DNA from: Uloborus plumipes
Lineage: Eukaryota; Arthropoda; Arachnida; Araneae; Uloboridae
Reading direction: 5' to 3'
DNA: 64,000 nucleotides
Assembly (NCBI GenBank): GCA_038373865.1
Contig: JAXGGA010001581.1
Location: forward strand, 62,001 to 126,000
Shown here one piece after another: positions 58,992 to 64,000 of this stretch (position 1 is its first letter; the number at the start of each line of letters is the position of its first letter). The position numbers and the translations under genes were made by a program. The notes below the pieces were generated by a model, which worked only from the letters and a program-made list of their open reading frames with translations, was not told the origin of the DNA and ran no database searches.

Positions 58992-59082
58992 TTTTAAATT
59001 GAAATGTTCAGAAAGTTATCACTCACAAATCAACTACAATTTTTTAAGTGGAACTGTTCATGACTGCCAGGTGTGGCTTTAA
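58953..59082 (+). other. Candidate terminal exon of a small Cys-rich peptide
   Basis: After an acceptor-like ACTGTCTCACAG, 42 codons stay open to a TAA. They read SALQGTCSEYGKCFKLKCSE and end DCQVWL. Four cysteines in 42 residues and a duplicated first part in the repeat at 58499 (where GTCSDYGK is followed at once by a stop) are suggestive, but there is no recognised family. It could be chance. Confidence 0.2.
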
Positions 59083-59175
59083 GGATCGACAGTAGGAGGT
59101 TTAGGCCCTGTTTATACAGCAAGGTAATTTATTTCACTCAACCAGAAAATCTTCGAAATTGTTTTTATACAAGTA

Positions 59176-60472
59176 CTGTAAAATGGGGTGAATTGATACA
59201 CTTTTCAGCTTTGATTGTAAAAAAAAAAACCTAGTTAAAAGATTTTTTTTAATTTGATTTTTTGAGTAAAAACTTTGATCTTGCTTTGCTTTTGATTTTC
59301 TAAGCAAAGACAGAACATTTTGGACAGTTATTATTTAAATATACAGGAATTTAAGGGTGTTCCGAATCACCCCGCTGATAAGGGTCAATCGAAACACATG
59401 TTAACATTTTTATTTTTTTCAATTTTACCTGTAATAGGTCTCACAAACATAAGTAATATTGATGGGGGAGAATAAGAAGAGATAGTTACTGTCAAAAAAG
59501 TTTATTTTCTAGTAAACGTTCAGTAAACATTTCTGATTTGTCAAAATTCAAAATAATTTTTATCTTATGAAAAATTAAAAATTAATTTTAAGAAATTCTT
59601 TTGAATTGAAATGCAAAGATTTAACATTAATGGAAGTCACTCATGTCGTCCACAAATATGTACTTGTCCTTAAAACTAGAAATTATGGCTTGGTTTAAGT
59701 TTTTCATAATATTTCCTGGGATGAAGGTTGCCATTTCTTCAGTTTCTTGAAATCTCTGGGTTTCAGGGATTGTCCTGTAAGATTTGTCTACTTATTCATC
59801 ACTTTCTGTGTGCTGCACTGTTGCTACATAAAGTCTATGAATTTGCCCATGTTTTTTAAGTAAAAAAAAGTCTTCTGAAGCAAAAATCTTTTTAAATCTG
59901 CAACTTTCTGTCATTCTAAGATCTAGTTGCTCGCGAGAAGGCATAAACAGTAATAAATCCTTGTCCTTGTCTTGACTAGAAGAATTGAGGTTAGATTCTT
60001 GATTTTTCAAGCAGTTTCCTTCAAACAAGTTTGAATTGGAACAATAGAACAAAGTGTTCCGATTCACCCCGCAAATCCTTATTATATGACATTATGAGGA
60101 GTTTTTCAAGTTTACGCCACAGTTAAATATGTTGTATCATTGAATGTGGTACTCTGTTGCTCAGATATATGCATAATTAAAAAATAATATTCTTAGATTT
60201 GAAATATGCAGGGGTCTGTACTTACATAGAGAGTTTTGCAGACTATAAAAACTTGATTTTTTTTAGTGTCCCGCTTGCAGCCTTGCACAGAAGCCAATAG
60301 TGCTTCCAGAATGACAACAATATTTTTTTCGTACTTCTTATTTTATGCCCATTCTAGAAAAAAATTTAGCTGCCAAAATACCCGACGGTATATTTCTGAA
60401 GAATTTCTCTGTATGACTAGGAAGTTTTGTTCCGAATCACACCGCTGTTCCTATACACTCCGTTTTACCGCA
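59176..60472. mobile_element. TIR element with GGGGTGAATT ends, superfamily unassigned
   Basis: The left end CTGTAAAATGGGGTGAATTG and the reverse complement of the right end GCGGTAAAACGGAGTGTATAG match at most positions. The motif TTCCGAATCACCCCGC recurs internally at 59361 (plus), 60058 and 60430 (variants). Length about 1.3 kb, with a broken ORF on the minus strand. It resembles a decayed DNA transposon. The boundaries are approximate and a target duplication could not be fixed. Confidence 0.5.
59629..60067 (-). pseudogene. Broken ORF inside the TIR element, unknown family
   Basis: From ATG at 60067, 91 codons (MNRNTLFYCSNSNLFEGNCL ... HRLYVATVQHTESDE) run to a TAA. The same frame continues after that single stop for about 53 more codons (VDKSYRTIPETQRFQETEEM and IISSFKDKYIFVDDMSDFH) to a second stop. 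The composition is acidic and polar with normal-looking codon use. It could be the C-terminal part of a transposase or an accessory protein. I do not recognise it. Confidence 0.45.
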
Positions 60473-60474
60473 CG

Positions 60475-61135
60475 AATATAATAATAGATAAACATATACG
60501 AGGGATTAGCTTTACTGAAATATTAATAAAAATATTTTTTCAAGCTGAAAAATCAAAATAATGCAAATAAAATAAAAGCAAATAATAAAAGCAAATAAAT
60601 GCAAACTCAGCAAATTAGGCCAGTTTTTTCTTTTTCAATTTTTAAATTTGTGTTGACCTGTAAAATACTTCTTTTGCAATTGAAAAATTTAAGTAGTGTG
60701 CTTAGGGCATTAATTTACTTGCACCACAAAGCATCGTAAAATATTTTTCTCCACTCTTAAATATGATAATTTAATACTACCTTCACTAAGCTGTTAACAC
60801 CTTCAAACATAAAGAACTTTGAAGATATAAATTTTAAATATATTTCGACACAGTACATAAATTAATTAAATTGAAAATTTTCAGAATACGGGAGAACAAT
60901 GAAAATGTTTGCCATAGTTTTAATCTAACTTAACTTAAATATTAATTTAAACACCAGAACCGAATACAGTTTTCAATTCTCTAGAAAAATAACTCTATTA
61001 AACTTGATAAATTAAGTTTTGGTAATTTTATTTTAATGAAATAACTTTCAAGAATGTTTTCGAAATATTTCCATAGAAAAATTAAGGTAATAATGGAAAT
61101 TTACGAACGGGCACATACGTTATCAAAAGTACATG
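60475..61135. other. AT-rich spacer
   Basis: Nothing supported. Confidence 0.5.
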
Positions 61136-61139
61136 TGCC

Positions 61140-61515
61140 TAGTCGGAGTCCTAGAATTGGACTGATTTTGGGGTAAAGGAGTTAGAGTTGGGCGTTGAAA
61201 GCTTTAAATTTCAAGAGTCAGAATTGAGGTCTGTCATTTCGTCCAACACTCTGCCGAGGTACCGCGTAAGAGTCGAAGTTGTGGATTCGGACTGATTTTG
61301 AGGTAAAAGAGTTAGAGTTGGGCGTCAAAGGCTTTAAGTTCCAAGAGCCGGAGTTGAAGTCTGTCGCTTTGTCCAAAACTCTCCTGCCCTACCGACTATT
61401 GAGTAAAGTTAAAGGCGTGGTGTCGGATTGATTTTGGCATAAAAGAGTCAGAATCGAAGATTGAAATTCCTTGAGTCGGAGTCGAAGTCAATCATTGTCC
61501 CTCCGACTCCGCAGA
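61140..61515. repeat. Degenerate tandem repeat, about 120-bp unit, three copies
   Basis: Units begin near 61147, 61270 and 61395. Each contains GACTGATTTTGGGGTAAA-type and AGAGTTAGAGTTGGGCG-type blocks, then CTTT..A.TTCCAAGAGTC and GAAGTCTGTC. GGAGTCGGAGTC-like sixmers pervade the block. Confidence 0.75.
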
Positions 61516-61546
61516 CTCAATCAAAGTTGAACAAAAAATAAGGCTA

Positions 61547-62196
61547 CAGTGGACGAAAAAAAATGATATTTTTCAATTATTGATCTGTATGTATAAAACT
61601 TTGTGTGCTTGTATTATTGCATATTTACTACATCTAAAAGCATAAAAAAACAAATTGGTTAAAACAGAGAATTATTTTTTTGAGATTTAAAATTAAAAAT
61701 TGTTTTAACAAAATTTCAAAATGCTCCATGGGTCACATTTTTTTTCAAACTTTTAATATCCACTTAATTTTCAATCACTAGGCACGATTGCATAAATCTA
61801 TGCATTACATGTACTGTTTTATGAGATAGTTTATAAAATATGGCTAAAAATGAAAATTATTAGCTGAATTATTCATATTAATTTTCATTTTCAGCCATCA
61901 TTTATAAACTATCACATAAAGCACTGCATGCAATGCATAGATTTATGCAATCCTGCCTAATGATTAGATATTAAGTGGAAATTCAAAGTTTGAAAAAACA
62001 ATGTGACGCATTGAGCATTTTGAAATTTTGTTTAACAAATTTTAAATTTTAAATAAAAAAAAAATATCAATTTTTTGCACCGATTTGTTTTTTTTAATGC
62101 TTTTAGTAAATGTGCCATAATACAAGCACACAAAGTAGCATATAGTAGCACAAGCACACATATAGATCAACAGTTGAAAAAAAAATCACTTTTTGT
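61547..62196. mobile_element. 650-bp foldback element
   Basis: The arms are long inverted repeats around a centre near 61880 (GAAAATTATTAGCTGAATTA). Matching blocks include TGCATAAATCTATGCATT and its complement, TTTGTGTGCTTGTATTAT and its complement, and AAAATTTCAAAATGCTC and its complement. The left end reads TA-CAGTGGACGAAAAAAAATG. The right end has a small internal duplication and its exact terminus is unclear. No coding capacity. Confidence 0.7.
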
Positions 62197-62199
62197 ATT

Positions 62200-63600
62200 T
62201 TGTTTGTTTTCACAAAACAGGTATTTTCGAAAACCCGGCTTCAATACCACATGTCTTCTCCTTGTGCTTCACCTGGGGTAAAAGATAGAGCATGTATAAA
62301 CAGGGACAGGCTTATTCAAACATCTTCACCCGCTCCGGATTCCACATCCTCACCCGCTAGTGCAATGACACCGATTTTTTTTTTCTTTTTAATAGCGCAT
62401 TTACATTGTTTTTTTTTTCCATTGAAAACAGGGTTTTTAGTATCCAGAAGTACGTGATTTGTATAGCCGATTACATATATGATTTTAAAAAATATTCCGT
62501 TTTGAACTGTTCATAAAAAGTGTTTTCAGTATTAAAGTAACTTTTGAGTACTACACGATGAAGTCAAAGGTATCGATAAGAACAATTGATTAAATACTGC
62601 TTATAGTTATTTAACGTTTACGAAAAATTAATTTTTTAGTGTAGTAAAAGTTTTGATTTTTCAGGAGGTGAGCATACAATACGTAGAAGTGGAATTTTAA
62701 AGCCCCATCTCCCCCCCCCTCCCAGCGCAAAACAAACTAATAATAATGATAAGGATAAAAGATGAAGCTAAGTGCCATGTATTTTTGGTAAAAAACGGGA
62801 GTAAATGAAAAATGAAATCTTCAATACCTTTGTATGTGATAATTGATATCGATAGCCAAAAACATTTCCTACATTAAAGTTTCTTTGTTCTCGTACATGT
62901 ATGTAAATACTATATTTATTGCAATTTGTTTTTAATGTCATTTTTTTCTAAGTTTTTTCTCAATCATAAACGTTATAGTTCTTATTTTATTACAATATAA
63001 TATACACACTTTTATTTAATGTAAAATTCATAAAGTAAGAATGAAGAAATCCCAAAGTTTCGTATGTTTTAAGTAAAACTGTATATTGAGCAAAAATGAA
63101 ATAAAAGTAGGTATAGGAGACTCGTACGGAGGGGCAAGGACGGGGGAGGAGGGGTAACTGCCCCTCACTTCCAAATGTAAAAAGGCCTTTCCCCTTTTAC
63201 TTTTCAGAAACAAAATCCTTTGATCAATCGGAAAGGGATTTTTTGCTAGGTAGTTTCATTTAGTTACTAAATAAACTTTAGTTTTCCCAATTCCAATTCA
63301 TAGGATATTCTGGTATTATTTTAAACACATTAAAATTGAATTAAAATCAAATTGAAATGGGAATATAATATTGGTTCCGATTTTACAGGCCATTTCCGAA
63401 CTTTTACAGGTCATTTAAATGGTAGTAATGTTGAAAACCAACAATGTTTCCCAGTTTGACCGAAGAGGTAGGAAAGAAAGAAAAAAAAAACAAAAAAAAA
63501 AAAAAAACAGCTGTAGCCCCCTCCCCCCGCCTCTTTTGACCCTCTATTTTATTAATGCACCAAACTATGTAAGTAAGAGTTTTTAAGCAAAATACAGTTG
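62200..63600. other. Spacer
   Basis: The frame at 62200-62457 (+) is open for 85 codons with a Ser/Pro-rich middle. It is preceded by TTTGTTTTCACAAAACAG, but I see no domain. G-rich tracts lie at 63127-63160 and a poly-A run at 63480-63507. Confidence 0.4.
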
Positions 63601-63607
63601 TAGCAAC

Positions 63608-63609
<2 letters not shown>

Positions 63610-63665
<56 letters not shown>
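63610..63665. repeat. (TA)n array
   Basis: About 55 bp of TA. The remaining 330 bp to the window end are AT-rich and featureless. Confidence 0.95.
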
Positions 63666-63668
<3 letters not shown>

Positions 63669-64000
63669 ACTGCTGAATTTCATTTAACTCAGAGCTTTAC
63701 CAAGCAAAGATTAAATGTTCGCAAAATACAAATACATTTAAAGTATTACTTGTAATACGTCATTATATGTGTTTGCATGTGGTGTCCAAAAATACTTACC
63801 GTAAACGGGATTAAACGCCAGTTGATAGTTTCCATTTACTACACTAATGACTAATAAAGCTTATAATCTCCTTTTCAACATTCATTTTGAGTTATTTGTC
63901 ATAATATGTGAGTAACGTCTACCACATAACAGGATCAATGAATTCATATAGTTCTATTATAAGCAAATCAGTTTCTAAAATAATTACCTTTGTTTATTAT

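Overview
The window reads as intergenic or intronic DNA of an arthropod, most likely a chelicerate such as a spider. It is very AT-rich, full of microsatellites and poly-A/T runs, and its recognisable content is almost entirely transposable elements of arthropod type. These are Helitron-like elements, tRNA-derived SINEs, Tc1/mariner, pogo-like, piggyBac-like and hAT-like DNA elements, long-armed palindromic MITEs and one Ty3/gypsy-type gag-pol. No rRNA, true tRNA, CRISPR array or prokaryotic gene is visible. The spider assignment is inference from the repeat types only.

Layout. 1-2.7 kb: AT-rich spacer with an ATT array and a 300-bp CA/CG array. 2.8-4.6 kb: Helitron-like element H1 (+). 5.2-14.6 kb: spacer with a tRNA-like repeat, a tandem duplication, a small MITE and two copies of a TA-inserting MITE. 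14.7-16.5 kb: Helitron-like H2 (-), homologous to H1 and carrying an inserted tRNA-SINE with an 11-bp target duplication. 16.7-18.5 kb: two more copies of the TA MITE. 19.1-19.5 kb: an AT array with a short TIR element. 20.7-22.5 kb: pogo-like transposon whose catalytic domain is deleted. 22.5-32.5 kb: AT-rich spacer.

32.5-40.3 kb is the most notable region. hAT-type termini with a perfect 8-bp target duplication enclose a complete, uninterrupted gag (344-370 codons) and pol (1307 codons) on the minus strand. Gag and pol are linked by a textbook -1 slippery heptamer directly before the gag stop. Gag is preceded by a canonical splice acceptor and, 0.7 kb upstream, a canonical donor. I could not find a pair of LTRs by eye. 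The 7.0-kb insert is instead flanked by a 15-bp direct repeat.

40.8-44.5 kb: a cluster of near-palindromic 650-bp elements seated in TA arrays, one fragment of which is broken by a dead Tc1-like transposon. 47.4-48.0 kb: a palindromic MITE built from the 5' end of a mariner-type transposase gene. 51.0-52.3 kb: a second tRNA-like repeat and a second Helitron-like pair. 53.3-54.2 kb: a TTAA-flanked piggyBac-like MITE. 55.3-59.1 kb: the best candidate host exons (unproven), including two same-frame blocks joined by an 81-nt GT-AG intron, and a local duplication. 59.2-62.2 kb: a TIR element with a broken ORF, a degenerate 120-bp tandem repeat and a 650-bp foldback element. The last 1.8 kb is spacer ending in a TA array.

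All calls come from reading the sequence. No database search was possible.
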